This document shows, piece after piece, positions 53,895 to 63,917 of a DNA stretch of 64,000 nt. This DNA is from Macrotis lagotis. Its lineage: Eukaryota; Chordata; Mammalia; Peramelemorphia; Peramelidae. Made by a program: the position numbers and the translations under genes. Each line of letters opens with the position of its first letter. Position 1 is the stretch's first letter. Where the stretch lies: NCBI RefSeq assembly GCF_037893015.1, contig NC_133658.1, forward strand, positions 17,170,268-17,234,267. Reading direction: 5' to 3'. The notes beneath the pieces were generated by a model. That model was given only the letters and a program-made list of their open reading frames with translations, had not been told where the DNA came from and searched no databases.

Positions 53895-54125
53895 GATTGA
53901 TTGAAGTAGGTGGTGCAGGCTATTATGCCCATTTTGTGGATGAGGCAACAGAAACTCAGAGAAGAGATGGGACTCCACCAAAGAAAGGAATTTTATAATT
54001 GAAGAAACCTCAACAGCCACCTCATTGAATTCACACCTTAAAAGGAATCTGCATTTTAATATACCAGACAGATAGCCACACACCCTTTGTTTGGAGATAT
54101 ACAGAGTTGGAAGATTCATTACCTT
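53895..54125 (-). mobile_element. MIR-like fragments
   Basis: 'attatgcccattttgtggat' and 'gaggcaacagaaactcagag' are antisense MIR; the right part has 'gaatctgcattttaatatac'. Confidence 0.5.
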
Positions 54126-54144
54126 TTGAGTAAACTCATTCCAC

Positions 54145-54370
54145 TTTTTTGTTGTGTCCAGCTCTTCATGATTCCATTTGGGGTTTTCTTGGCAGGGATG
54201 CTGGAGTGGTTTTCCAATTCCTTCTCCAGCTCATTTTATAGATGAGATAAACAGGATTCATTGACTTGCCTAGGGTCACACGGCTCCTAAATCCTGAGGC
54301 TGGATCTGAACTCAGGAAGATGAGTCTTCCTGACTCCAAGTCTGGCACTCTTTGCCATCTAGATTCCATC
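54145..54370 (-). mobile_element. MAR1-type SINE, left arm of an inverted pair
   Basis: 'tgtgtccagctcttcatgat', 'ttccatttggggttttcttg', 'tccagctcattttatagatg' and head 'actctttgccatctagat' give a full-length minus-strand MAR1. Confidence 0.88.
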
Positions 54371-54409
54371 CTTAAGGATTTGCTATGTCCCTAAGCAGCC
54401 AGTTGGCCC

Positions 54410-54655
54410 TGTTTGGGCAGCTAGTTGGTGTAGAAGATAGAGTGCTGGACCTGGAGTCAGGAAGACCTGAGTTTAAATCTGACCTCAGACACTTAACAAG
54501 CTGTGTGATCCTGGGCAAGTCACTTCACCCTGTTTGTCTCAGTTTTCTGATCTATAAAATGAGCTGGAGAAGGAAATGGAAAATCACTCCATTGTCTCTG
54601 CCAAGAAAACCCCAAATGGAATCATGAAGAGTTGGACACAAGAAAAAAGGGGAAG
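54410..54655 (+). mobile_element. MAR1-type SINE, right arm of an inverted pair
   Basis: 'gggcagctagttggtgtaga', 'cctgggcaagtcacttcacc', 'aaatgagctggagaaggaaa' and 'atcatgaagagttggacaca' give a full-length plus-strand MAR1, head to head with the copy at 54145-54370 across about 40 bp. Confidence 0.92.
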
Positions 54656-54659
54656 GAGC

Positions 54660-54795
54660 TTATCTCATTCCCTTGTTTGTCTCAGTTTCCTCATCTGTGA
54701 AATGAGTTGGAGAAGGAAAGGGCAAACCAGTCCAGTATCTTCCGTAAGGAAATCCCTAATGGGGTCATGAAAAGACATGACCAGATAACAACAAC
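54660..54795 (+). mobile_element. MAR1-type 3' half, tandem to the previous copy
   Basis: 'tgtttgtctcagtttcctca', 'gagttggagaaggaaagggc' and 'ggtcatgaaaagacatgacc' repeat the 3' half of MAR1 and end in 'aacaacaac'. Confidence 0.88.
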
Positions 54796-54801
54796 TTTCT
54801 A

Positions 54802-54963
54802 CTTTAAAAAAGTTTTTTTTTAGGTTTTTACAAGGCAAATGGGGTTAAGTGGCTTGCCCAGGGCCACACAGCTAGGTCATTGTGAAGTGTCTGAGGTCAG
54901 ATTTGAACTCAGGTCCTCCTGACTCCAGGGCTGGTGCTCTATCCACTGCACCACCTAGCTGCC
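54802..54963 (-). mobile_element. WSINE1-type SINE with TSD
   Basis: Full-length minus-strand copy; 13-bp TSD 'caacaactttcta' at 54789-54801 and 54964-54976, at the tail of the MAR1 SINE. Confidence 0.96.
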
Positions 54964-55434
54964 CAACAACTTTCTAATTTGAGTTTGTGATAATTGCTTG
55001 GAAGTTTGGGACACTACTGTTTCCTGATACTCTTTTTTATCTGCTCCTTCTCTGTCTTCTTTGCTGTATCTGTCACACCTGATAAATGGGGGAGGTACCC
55101 TAAAATTCTCTCTGGATCTTTTCTCTTTTTGATCTATATGATTTCACTTGAGGACCTCCTCAGTTCCTATTTCAATGATCATTTCACCTGCTGATTCTCA
55201 GATCTCCTAGCCCAGCCCTAACCTCTTTGTCTGACATCTAGTCTTACATCTTCAACTGAGTATTAGACATCTTAAAGTGGATGTCCCAAGGATACCTTAT
55301 ATTCAACACGTCCCAAACTGAACACATCTTTCTCCCCAAACCTTCCCCTCTTCCTAACTTTACTCTTACTATTGAAGATACCACCATCCTCCCAGTCTCC
55401 CAGACTTACAAGTAAGCATAATCTTCGACTGGTC

Positions 55435-55585
55435 TCAGATACTTACTAGCTGTGTGAACATGGGCAAGCCTCTCAACCTTGTTTGCCTCAGTCTCCTCAT
55501 TTGTAAAATGAACTGGAGAAGGAAATAACAAACCTCAAATGGGGTCATAAAGAATCATACATGACTGAAAAACAACTGAACGACT
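55435..55585 (+). mobile_element. MAR1-type SINE, 5'-truncated
   Basis: 'actagctgtgtgaacatggg', 'cagtctcctcatttgtaaaa', 'gaactggagaaggaaataac' and 'acatgactgaaaaacaactg' form a plus-strand MAR1 with its complete tail. Confidence 0.88.
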
Positions 55586-55662
55586 GAAGTGATCCTGTCA
55601 AAAGAAGGAAATAAAGTTAGTTTGTCATGACTTGTGTTTGATGAAGTCACAGTAACTCTTTT

Positions 55663-55790
55663 AAATGAATCAATCAGCAAGTATTTTTTAAGCACTTGTA
55701 ATGGACAAGAACTAAGCTAAATGCTGAGACTGCAAAGAAAAAGCCAAAGCAGTCCCTGTCCTCAAGGAGATTACATTCTAACCAATGTTT
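55663..55790 (-). mobile_element. L2 3'-end fragment
   Basis: 'cagcaagtattttttaagca', 'gaactaagctaaatgctgag' and 'tgtcctcaaggagattacat' form an antisense L2 tail inside a plus-strand L2. Confidence 0.8.
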
Positions 55791-56555
55791 CCTTTTTTAG
55801 ATGTTTGAAAATCATCTCTTTAAATATCTGTTCCAGAATTTTCCCTGTTCACTGACCTGTCATTTGTAGATTTATCTTTTCTTTTATGAAAGGGGACATT
55901 TAGTCTTCTTTCCCTCCATTACTTCTGAGTTTCAAATGCTTCCTTTTAAAATCTTAACTCTTCTCTCCTCTAACAGTGTGACTATTTCATTACCTCCTAC
56001 CTAGAGAACTGTGTTAGCTGCTGGTGGCCCTCCCTGCGCACTCTCCCCTCCAATCTGTCCTCTAAATCCTTCTTCCTAAAATGTAGATTTGCTCATGTCA
56101 CCTCCTAATTGATAAACTTGGGGGCTCTTATGGCCTCTATAATCAAATAGAAATCCTTTATAGCCAGTCTCATCTTTCCCATCTTTCTAGTCATCTTGCA
56201 TCTTATTTCCCTCCGTGTTTTGTGATTCAGTGACCTAGGCTTCTTGTTGTCCCAACTCTTGAGTAAGTATTTCACTGACTCTTTACTTTGCCTTCTAGGC
56301 ATTTCCTTCCAGCCTCCCTGGCTTCCTTCAAGGTTCATCCAAAGTTCCACTTTCTGAACAAAACCTTTCTCGGCCCTTCTTCATCTTATAGCCTTCCCTC
56401 TGAGGCACCCATTTTTTTCTGCATGTATCTTATTTGTACCTATTTGTTTGCATGCTGTTTTTAGACATTAGACTTTGAGCTTTGTGAGAGCAGGGCCTTT
56501 TTTTAACCTATCTTTGTACACTATCACTTAAAACAATGCTTGTGACATAGTAGAT

Positions 56556-56708
56556 TTTTTTTTTAGGACTTTTCAAGGTAAATGGGGTTAAGTGGTTTGC
56601 CCAAGGCCACACAGCTAGGTAATTATTAAGTGTCTGAGACCTAATTTGAACCCAGGTACTCCTGACTCCAGGGCTGGTGCTCTATCCACTGTGCCACCTA
56701 ACCACCCC
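56556..56708 (-). mobile_element. WSINE1-type SINE
   Basis: Full-length minus-strand copy. The short direct repeat 'atagtagat' stands on both sides, in L2 copy B's tail. Confidence 0.95.
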
Positions 56709-56900
56709 TATAGTAGATGTTTAATAAGAGTATTGATTGACTCACTAGCAAACTTAAATTAGCCTCTTGGAAACTTCGACTCATTTCCTCCTGTTTATCC
56801 CTCTGGGGGCAAATAGAGCAGATCTATTCCTTTCTCTATGTGGCATCTGTTCAATGAAGTCCTGTCTTTGTGAAGACAGTTATCATGCCTCATCTGCTTT
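56709..56900. other. Unclassified DNA
   Basis: The first bases continue the L2 tail; then nothing was recognised. Confidence 0.4.
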
Positions 56901-56901
56901 A

Positions 56902-57050
56902 TATTTAGGTTTTTGCAGGGCAAATGGGGTTAAGTGGCTTGCCCAAGGCCACACAGCTAGGTAATTATGAAGTGTCTGAGGTCGGATTTGAACCCAGGGA
57001 CTCCTGACTCCAGGGCCGGTGCTCTATCCACTGCGCCACTGGGCTGCCCC
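56902..57050 (-). mobile_element. WSINE1-type SINE
   Basis: 'ggtttttgcagggcaaatgg', 'ggtcggatttgaacccaggg' and head 'ccactgcgccactgggctgc' mark a minus-strand copy. Confidence 0.95.
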
Positions 57051-57289
57051 GATCCTAATATGATATTAATCATCATCCTGGTTATCCTTTTTTGAAAATT
57101 TTATATCTTATCCAAATCCTTGTTAAACTGTGTCTGTCACCCAGACCTGAAAACCCCATTCCAGAGGTAAACTGACCCAAGGATCCAAAGCTATTGTTAG
57201 AAACAAAAATTTATACCCAGATTTTGAGATTCTAAGTTCCACTAAACCTTACCACTACTACACAATTACCATGCAATCAGAATCCAAAA

Positions 57290-57600
57290 TATCAGAATGA
57301 TAAGGGACTTTGAGGTCATCTAATCTGACCTATTCTTTTTATAGATGAAGAAATAGAGGCCCCCCTCAAAGAAAAGGAATTTCCCCAAGGTCACATCAAT
57401 GTTTTTTTTTTTTTTTTGGCAAGGTAATGGGGTTAAGTGGCTTGCCCAAGATCACACAGCTAGGTCATTATGAAGTGTCTGAGGCTGGATTTGAACTCAG
57501 GTACTCCTGACTCCAGGGCCAGTGCACCACCTAGCTGCCCCTATGTTACATCACTATTAAGCAAAAGAGCTATGATTCAAATTCAGAACCAGAACCAGAA
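57290..57600 (-). mobile_element. MIR-like SINE split by a WSINE1-type SINE
   Basis: 'gaggtcatctaatctgacct', 'agatgaagaaatagaggccc' and, after the insert, 'gagctatgattcaaattcag'. Confidence 0.6.
57402..57541 (-). mobile_element. WSINE1-type SINE
   Basis: Poly-T, 'ggcaaggtaatggggttaag', 'ggctggatttgaactcaggt' and head 'gccagtgcaccacctagctg'. About 14 nt of the head are missing ('ctctatccact'). Confidence 0.94.
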
Positions 57601-58195
57601 GTTCAAATTCCAGTTTTATCTTTTACGACAATAAGGGAACGTAGGTTCAGGAACATAAGATCCCCCTGTAGAATGTGGAAGTGGTAGATTAGGTCACTTC
57701 TGAAGTCCTTTTCAGCTCTACAACTGTGTCATTATGAGTTTTTCTCACTATGTTGCTCATTCTATTGTCTGTAACATGGGACTCTCGGTTCTTGGGTGAG
57801 GGGAGAGTCCTTGCTTGATTAGCTCATTGGCCTCCCCAAATGCTGATGACTACATCTGCCCACTTTCTTGTTTTAAGTCAGACCTATAGTAGTCAAATGG
57901 ATCTCATCAATTTGTCATAAAGGGTTCAATCCATGCCTGTCCCTACTGGGCAACTCTTGTGTATGTCCTCCTAAAATTTTGACATGAAGAAGAGTATGGT
58001 TCTTTGTTCTTTTCTGATGTTTGGAAAGGCCGATGGAGGGTCCAGAGTGTTGACTCATCAGCCCCCATTCTGCCCATGTGACCACTTCTTTTGATCCTAT
58101 ATTTTCCCTTGTCATTTATAATTCCTTATTAATTTTGTTTTGTAGCCCACATTTCAAGAGTAGACTAGTCACTTGGTGATGGATTTTTTGAGAAA
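57601..58195. other. Unclassified DNA with a MIR trace
   Basis: 'tagattaggtcacttctgaa' near 57690 is a MIR 3' trace. No gene was seen; the frame at 57915-58115 is unrecognised. Confidence 0.4.
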
Positions 58196-58199
58196 GACA

Positions 58200-58600
58200 G
58201 ACAATGGGCTGAATGGAATTTTATAGTTGGAAGAGTCCTTAGTCATTGCATAGCCCAACTTGTCTTCTTGGGGAAAGAGGCACAGGATTTGCCATACCAA
58301 ATCTCATTTGGATTGAGAATCAGAGGAGGTAGGTTCAAATATCGGTTCTGTTATTTCCTGTGTGACCTTGGGCATGTCATTTAACCTTTGACAAGCCCAG
58401 TCATCCCATTTGTAAAATGAGAATAATGATTATCTAACAGGGTTGTCAAATAGCTACCAGTCATTGACTCCATTGATCAGTCTAATGTGTGACATCTGGA
58501 AAGTTATTTTGTAACTCTAGTTTCCATTTCCTCAAACGGAAAAAGAGATAGTTGGACCAGATGACCTTTGAGTTCACTCTGATGATCTTATTCTCTTAAA
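58200..58600 (+). mobile_element. MIR fragments
   Basis: 'tcctgtgtgaccttgggcat', 'cccatttgtaaaatgagaat' and a second 3' half 'gttggaccagatgacctttg'. Confidence 0.65.
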
Positions 58601-58617
58601 AATCAGCCCTGTGAGGC

Positions 58618-58711
58618 AGGAGAGTTCAAATCCGACTTCAGACACTTAATAATAACCTAGCGGTGTGACCTTGGGCAAATCACTTAACCCCACTGCCTTG
58701 CAAAAAAAAAT
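58618..58711 (+). mobile_element. WSINE1-type SINE, 5'-truncated
   Basis: Begins near 'gaggcaggagagttcaaatc' and continues to 'ccactgccttgcaaaaaaaa'; the first half of the tRNA head is missing. Confidence 0.92.
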
Positions 58712-58739
58712 CTACCTTGTGTACTTATCTTGTTAAAAT

Positions 58740-58910
58740 CATAGGACTATGGATTGTCATGATTGGAAAGGCCCTTGGAAGTCATTTGGTTTCATTTTGT
58801 AGACGGAGAAAGAGAGACCCAAAGTTGAAAATTTCTTTCCTGATGCCACACAAAGAGTAAATAATAGAGTCAATATTCGAACTTAGATAATTTATCAGAC
58901 TCCAGTCCTA
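58740..58910 (-). mobile_element. MIR-like fragment
   Basis: 'ttggaaaggcccttggaagt' and 'agtcaatattcgaacttaga' fit an antisense ancient SINE. Confidence 0.5.
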
Positions 58911-59062
58911 TTTCTCCTCTATATTACATTTCTGGTGTCATAAGTTGATATAAATTTTATAAATTATTAACAAATAAATAAAATTATCATTTCCCCATAC
59001 ATTGTAGAACAGAACTGCATATGAAACTGTAAATTTATGCTATGTAAAGTTTGCTTTGCATT

Positions 59063-59213
59063 TTCTTTTTTTTTTAGTCTTTACAAGGCAGTGGAGTTAA
59101 GTGACTTGCCCAAGGTCATGCAACTGGGTAATTATGTGTCTGAGACAGGATTTGAAGTCAGGTTCTTCTGACCCCAGGGTTGGTGCTCTATCCACTGGGT
59201 CACCTAGCTGCCC
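59063..59213 (-). mobile_element. WSINE1-type SINE
   Basis: Poly-T, 'acaaggcagtggagttaagt', 'acaggatttgaagtcaggtt' and head 'actgggtcacctagctgccc' mark a diverged minus-strand copy. Confidence 0.93.
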
Positions 59214-59261
59214 CTGAATTTTAACTATGTAGTAAATTTAATAGTAAAAATAACTTTCAAT

Positions 59262-59905
59262 CAATCAATGAGTATTTTTTTAAACAGCTGCTGTGCTCCA
59301 GGCCCTATGCTAAGGGTGGGGGAGACAAAAAAAAAAAAATGATGCAGGTCCTGCCCTCAAGGAAATTACATTTTATAAGGTGAGATCATGTAAAGGAAGA
59401 AAGAAAATGTAATAAAAATTGATGCAAGGTAATTTGTCAACCTGGGAAGTTTCCAACTAGCTGAAGGCATCAAAAAAAGGACTCTTTTGGAGGGTCATCT
59501 TTAAGTTGAATCTCTGTGTAGCCTAAGAAATGAAGGAGGAAGAGGATTGGGACAGAGTAGAACACTATATGTGAGGGACAATAACAAGACCAGGGTGGCT
59601 AAACACTGCACAATAGAAAGAGAAGTAGCCAGGATAATCATCTCGCAAAGGTGGATTGGGGCAAGATGGTAAAGGGTTTTACACAGCTAATAGAATAATT
59701 AGTATTTGATTAGAAAGAATAGGAGTCATTGAAGTTTATTGAAAACAGGAATGACATGATCAAACCTGTGGTTTAGGAAAATGACTTTGGCAGCTTGATG
59801 GAGGTTGGATTGGTGTGTAGAAGACATTAGAGGCAGAGAGGGAAATGCAATAGATTGGATGAGAGGTGATGAGTCCTTTGGCTGTGGCAACCCATGAACT
59901 TGGGA
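59262..59905 (-). mobile_element. L2 3' end, long antisense copy
   Basis: 'aggccctatgctaagggtgg', 'tgccctcaaggaaattacat', 'aggaatgacatgatcaaacc', 'aaaatgactttggcagcttg' and 'tgcaatagattggatgagag' run in antisense L2 order over 640 bp. Confidence 0.85.
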
Positions 59906-60645
59906 GAATGTATTTTATCGTTAGAAGAGCCCTTTGACTTCCCCTAGGTTGATAGGGGTGTGGGTAAAGAAAAGGAGAATGAAGTGAAATAAGATATAGA
60001 GGTAGAAATGACTAGATTTGGACACTGGCTGGAGATATGAGATGAATAAAAATGAGTTGAAGATGGCAGCGGAGTTATGAATCTGAGTATCTTATCTCTG
60101 AGTCAGATATGGATTATTATTCATCATTTATTAGTATATTGTTTGAACTTAACTCAATGTAACTAGAGATTGTTTGAACCCAGAATGGGGTCCTGACCTC
60201 AGAAACCCTACTAGGAATGCTAGAGAAAGCTACAAGGAATTTTGGAATTCCCTCAGGTCCTAGATATCACCTAAATATTTGGAGTTCACCCAAACTTGTA
60301 TTTTAGATTCCCCTTGAGTTTTGACTTTACCTGAATTTTATTTTTATTGCCATCCATCTCAATGTACCTTGCTTTCAAGTTGCCCTTAACTGCATGCATG
60401 TGATTTGTGTGTGGGCACCCTTGTCTTTTATTATGTAAAATTTCCAGGGACTGAATGAGAAGGAGCTACACCTCCATTTCATCTTGCTTTCCAGTGCCAA
60501 ACTACTTACTCCATTTCTTTGTAAAATGTTTTCAGATCTGAGATTTGTTCTCAAGAACAACACAGGTCACTAAGGTTTATTCTGTGTTCCATTACTTTCT
60601 CATTTATATGACCTCATCGAAGTCATAGCATCAATACTTCTGAGT
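59906..60645. other. Unclassified DNA
   Basis: No gene or repeat was recognised. Confidence 0.45.
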
Positions 60646-60649
60646 GCTA

Positions 60650-60910
60650 TGACAGCTTGCAGATCATTGGGTTGAGACCTCTCATTTTATTATTTATTAT
60701 TTTATTTTTTTTTAGTTACTCCTGACTCCAGGGCTGGTGCTCTATCCACTGTGCCACCTAGCTGCCCCCCTCTCATTTTATTGATGAGGAAATTGTGGTC
60801 CAAAGAGGTTATGACATACCCAGGGTCACAAAACTAGTAAGGTATCAGAAGAAGGATTCCAATGCAAGTCTTCTTGATTCCAAACCTGGGGTTTCTTCAC
60901 AACACTATAT
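60650..60910 (-). mobile_element. MIR-like SINE with a short SINE insert
   Basis: 'tgcagatcattgggttgaga', then after the insert 'gatgaggaaattgtggtcca', 'cagggtcacaaaactagtaa' and 'ggattccaatgcaagtcttc'. Confidence 0.65.
60692..60768 (-). mobile_element. Head-only WSINE1-type insertion with A-tail and TSD
   Basis: On minus, the first 55 or so nt of the SINE (the tRNA head, to 'caggagtaact') are joined directly to an A-rich tail; the body and 'gccttgc' end are absent. A perfect 14-bp TSD 'cctctcattttatt' flanks it (60678-60691 and 60769-60782). Confidence 0.88.
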
Positions 60911-61335
60911 TGTCTCAGAATCATCAGCCTAGAGAGAATAATTAAATCCAAAGAAATTAATGAGATCACTCAATAGGAAAGTATAGAGAAAGAAGTGGAC
61001 TCAGTTTTCTGTTGTCTTGGATTCCCCAATGCATAGCACAATGTTCAACACATTTAAACCCCCCCCCCAATAATTTCACCAATGTTGGGTTCTTTCATTG
61101 AGAAAATTGCTACATCAATGAAACTTTTAGTCTTAAGGCAGAACCATGGTACAACCAGAAACCTGGTTTTCCTGGCTCCCTGCCCAGCACTTTTTCTCCT
61201 TTGCCATGCTGTCTTTCATTGGTATTTAATAAAATGCCAATGAAACTACTCATGAGATTATATAACCTGCTGAAGACATACCCAAATATGACAAATCAAA
61301 TGATCAAGAATTTAAAGAAAAATTATGAAAATTAT
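60911..61335. other. Unclassified DNA with a MIR trace
   Basis: A C-run lies at 61061-61069; an antisense MIR head may lie near 61140-61220. No gene was seen. Confidence 0.4.
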
Positions 61336-61339
61336 TAGA

Positions 61340-61605
61340 AAACCACCATTATCAAAAACTATCTTGGACTGGGGTGTGATTGAATAAAAAAAAAACAGTG
61401 GAAAAGATTAGATATCCATGAACTAGAAACAATTGTAGTAATAGAAATGTGTTTGATACAACTAAGATCACAAAACCTGGGGATGGGATTGATTCTATAA
61501 TGATGATTGTTGGGACAATTGGATAGCAGTCTGTTGAAAAATGGGATCACTTTCACCTCTCCTACTACATAATTCATTATTTCAAAACTTTGATGACTCT
61601 GGGAT
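61340..61605 (+). mobile_element. Old L1 ORF2 fragment
   Basis: 'aaaaacagtggaaaagatta' and 'gttgggacaattggatagca' resemble the L1 ORF2 region before the segment seen at 7450. Strongly diverged. Confidence 0.5.
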
Positions 61606-61731
61606 CTGAATGATGTGTGTACTTCCTGAGTGACCCAGATCATAGCCTGACCATGCCTTCCCATCCTGGGGGTCTCTTGTCCATATGTTCTCTTATAAAT
61701 TCTCTATGATGGAGTCTCCTTTACTCTAGAC

Positions 61732-61905
61732 AAGGGATTCTTAACCTGAGAGATGGGAACTTTTAAAAAAAATGTCAATAACTCTTTTTCACTGTAATTG
61801 ATTTTCTTTGCAATTCTATTTTGTTTTATGCTTCAAAAATATTCTGAGGAAAGATTCCTAGACTTCAGCCAGATTTGAGAGGAGTTCAGACCCTAAAAAA
61901 AGAAT
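61732..61905. mobile_element. DNA transposon, 'ttcttaacc' family
   Basis: 'gggattcttaacctgagaga', 'actgtaattgattttctttg' and 'atattctgaggaaagattcc' match the family in the orientation opposite to 1805-2225. Confidence 0.7.
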
Positions 61906-62635
61906 TCAAAATCCTTGATGTTGCTTGAATGTTAATGGAACCATGAGCTGTCTGTTGGTTATCCTTTCTTCTCAACCCATGATGGGTCCATCTTTTTCCT
62001 CAGCTATATATTTCCTAGTGACAGCCTTTATGCCACCCCTTCATGATAATAGATTGCCTTCTCACATTTTCCAAGAGTCACCCCATTGCCCTTTGGGTGA
62101 CCTATAACTTTAAGTCTGTGTTATTCCATGACTTGTAGCCATATGGCCTCATCAGAAGAATATTGATGTTAAAAATATGGACTTTTGTTGTAAGGTAAAA
62201 GCTTAGGGTCAGTGTGATTTCCCAAAGGAAACTCAGCCCTTGCTCCTCTCCTCCTCCCATTCATTTTAGATCATTCACAGAGTCTGTCCCAGCTCTCTGG
62301 GCTGTCCATCCATTATCATGGGCCACAATAAATTAGAAATGAGAAATGGGTCAATAAAATAAAGATTAAGAAATAAAACTAGAAAGACAAAGGAATGCTA
62401 CATATCCAATTCAGAGCATTTCTTCAGCATTAATCTGGCAAGAGGCTAGGATTTTATCAGTGTAGAAAGCACTAGTTGGTTTAGATGTTGGTAATTGGAG
62501 GCTTTCTGTTTTCTTTGACCTGGAAATGAGAGAAGAAATATGGCTAAAAGGGAGTTGACACTCAGGACAGATAAGGACATGGAGAGCTCCTACCTGACTC
62601 TGATGCACTGAGCCATTTGATTGCTGAGTCACTGT
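61906..62635. other. Unclassified DNA
   Basis: No gene or repeat was recognised. Confidence 0.4.
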
Positions 62636-62892
62636 CAGTGATCTTTGAAGAATGGTAGAGAATGGGAAAGGTGCCACAGCATTGGCGAAAGACTAATACT
62701 GTCCCCGTACTAAAGGAGGAAGAGGATAGAGTGTACAAACTCAGGGTCATTAGGGTTGACTTCAGTTGCGGGGACAGTTCTAGGATGGATTGTTCAAAGC
62801 TGGACAGTCAGCATCCAGAAGCGCAACGATTAGCACAAGAGCTAATCTGGTGCCATCAAGAACGACTTGGGGCAGACTAACCTTATTTTCTT

Positions 62893-63141
62893 TTTGTTGT
62901 TGCTGCTGTTCAGTCATTTCAGTAGAATCGGACTCTTTGTGATCTCACTTGGGATTTTCTTGGCAAAGAAACTGAAGTGCTTTTCTATTTCCTTCTCTCG
63001 CTTATTTTACAGATGAGGAAACTGAGGATTGAATGACTTTCCTGGGGGTCTCACAGCTAGTTAGTATCTGAGATTGGATTTGAATTAAGATCTTCCTAAC
63101 TTCAGGCCTAGTATTCTATCTACACTGTCACCAGCTGCCTT
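62893..63141 (-). mobile_element. MAR1-type SINE
   Basis: 'tgttgttgctgctgttcagt', 'cacttgggattttcttggca', 'acagatgaggaaactgagga' and head 'acactgtcaccagctgcc' form a complete minus-strand MAR1 inside the CR1/L3-type LINE. Confidence 0.9.
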
Positions 63142-63404
63142 TATTTCCTTTTCAGGACAGGGCAATTACTATTACTACTAATAATAGCTACCATCAATGT
63201 ATTGCTCTGAGCTCTTTACAATTATTATCTCACAACCATCTTGGAGTGGTTGGTACTACTATTTAGCTCATTTTACAGATGAAGAAACTGAGGCATGAAG
63301 ACTTAAATGCTTTGCCCAGGGTTGCTAAGTTAGTGTCTGTGGCCAAATTTAAACTCAGGTCTTCCTGATTCCAGACTTACTATGGTACCGCCTAGTTACC
63401 CTAA
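63142..63404 (-). mobile_element. THER/MIR-type CORE-SINE
   Basis: 'actaataatagctaccatca', 'cattttacagatgaagaaac', 'aaatttaaactcaggtcttc' and 'tatggtaccgcctagttacc' form a complete minus-strand CORE-SINE, adjacent to the MAR1. Confidence 0.8.
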
Positions 63405-63510
63405 CTACTGGTCTAGTAAGTCAGCCGTATCTTCAACTATAGATGTAATTTACCTAGATTTTGGAAAAGCTTTTTGTAATAAAGTTTTGAAAATTGTCTG
63501 ATATCTTGAG

Positions 63511-63917
63511 GATTTGTAGTTTGTGAGGTCAAGCATCCCCTTTCAACCCTGAGAAGTGAGGCTTTGAGGCAGATGGTGGGATGGAGTGTGTTCTGGAATT
63601 TAAGTGGGGACCTCAACAACCCCAGAAATGCCATCAGCTACCCTGGCCCTGGCTAACACAAGCTGAGCTGGGAAAAATCAACAGATGCCCATTGGAGGAC
63701 TGAGCTTCCACCCAGAAGGGAGAGATTGAGATAGGAGAATGGTCCCTTTAAACTTCTCAGAAAAGAAGATTCAGGCTGAAGCAATTGGGATAACGACCTA
63801 TGCAAGAAGTGAAAGATATTCCAAGAAAAAACCTGATGCTTTCCCAACTTCCTGTCCTCATGATTATCCATTAATAGATGCTAACATGCTCAATTCATTT
63901 CTTTGTAATGTTTGTCC
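63511..63917. other. Unclassified DNA
   Basis: Short frames at 63437-63634, 63653-63871 and 63739-63957 are not recognised. 63905-63920 ends 'tgtttgtccttcattttt', perhaps a MAR1b tail. Confidence 0.4.

Larger units (their letters stand above)
54985..56545 (+). mobile_element. L2 ORF2 to 3' end, copy B
   Basis: Runs in L2 order from 'gacactactgtttcctgata' through 'agttcctatttcaatgatca', 'tggatgtcccaaggatacct', 'ccaccatcctcccagtctcc', 'ctaaatccttcttcctaaaa', 'ggcatttccttccagcctcc' to 'gactttgagctttgtgagag'. It is among the longest L2 copies in the window. It is interrupted by a MAR1 (55435-55585) and, at 55663-55920, by an antisense L2 tail and unclassified DNA. Confidence 0.8.
62640..63510 (+). 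mobile_element. CR1/L3-type LINE reverse-transcriptase fragment, split
   Basis: 62640-62890 ('tttgaagaatggtagagaat', 'gggttgacttcagttgcggg', 'ggggcagactaaccttattt') and 63405-63510 ('gtaatttacctagattttgg', 'aaaagctttttgtaataaag') are colinear parts of a reverse transcriptase. The second encodes the 'VIYLDFGKAF' motif typical of CR1/L3 and related LINEs. Two SINEs separate them. Confidence 0.75.
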
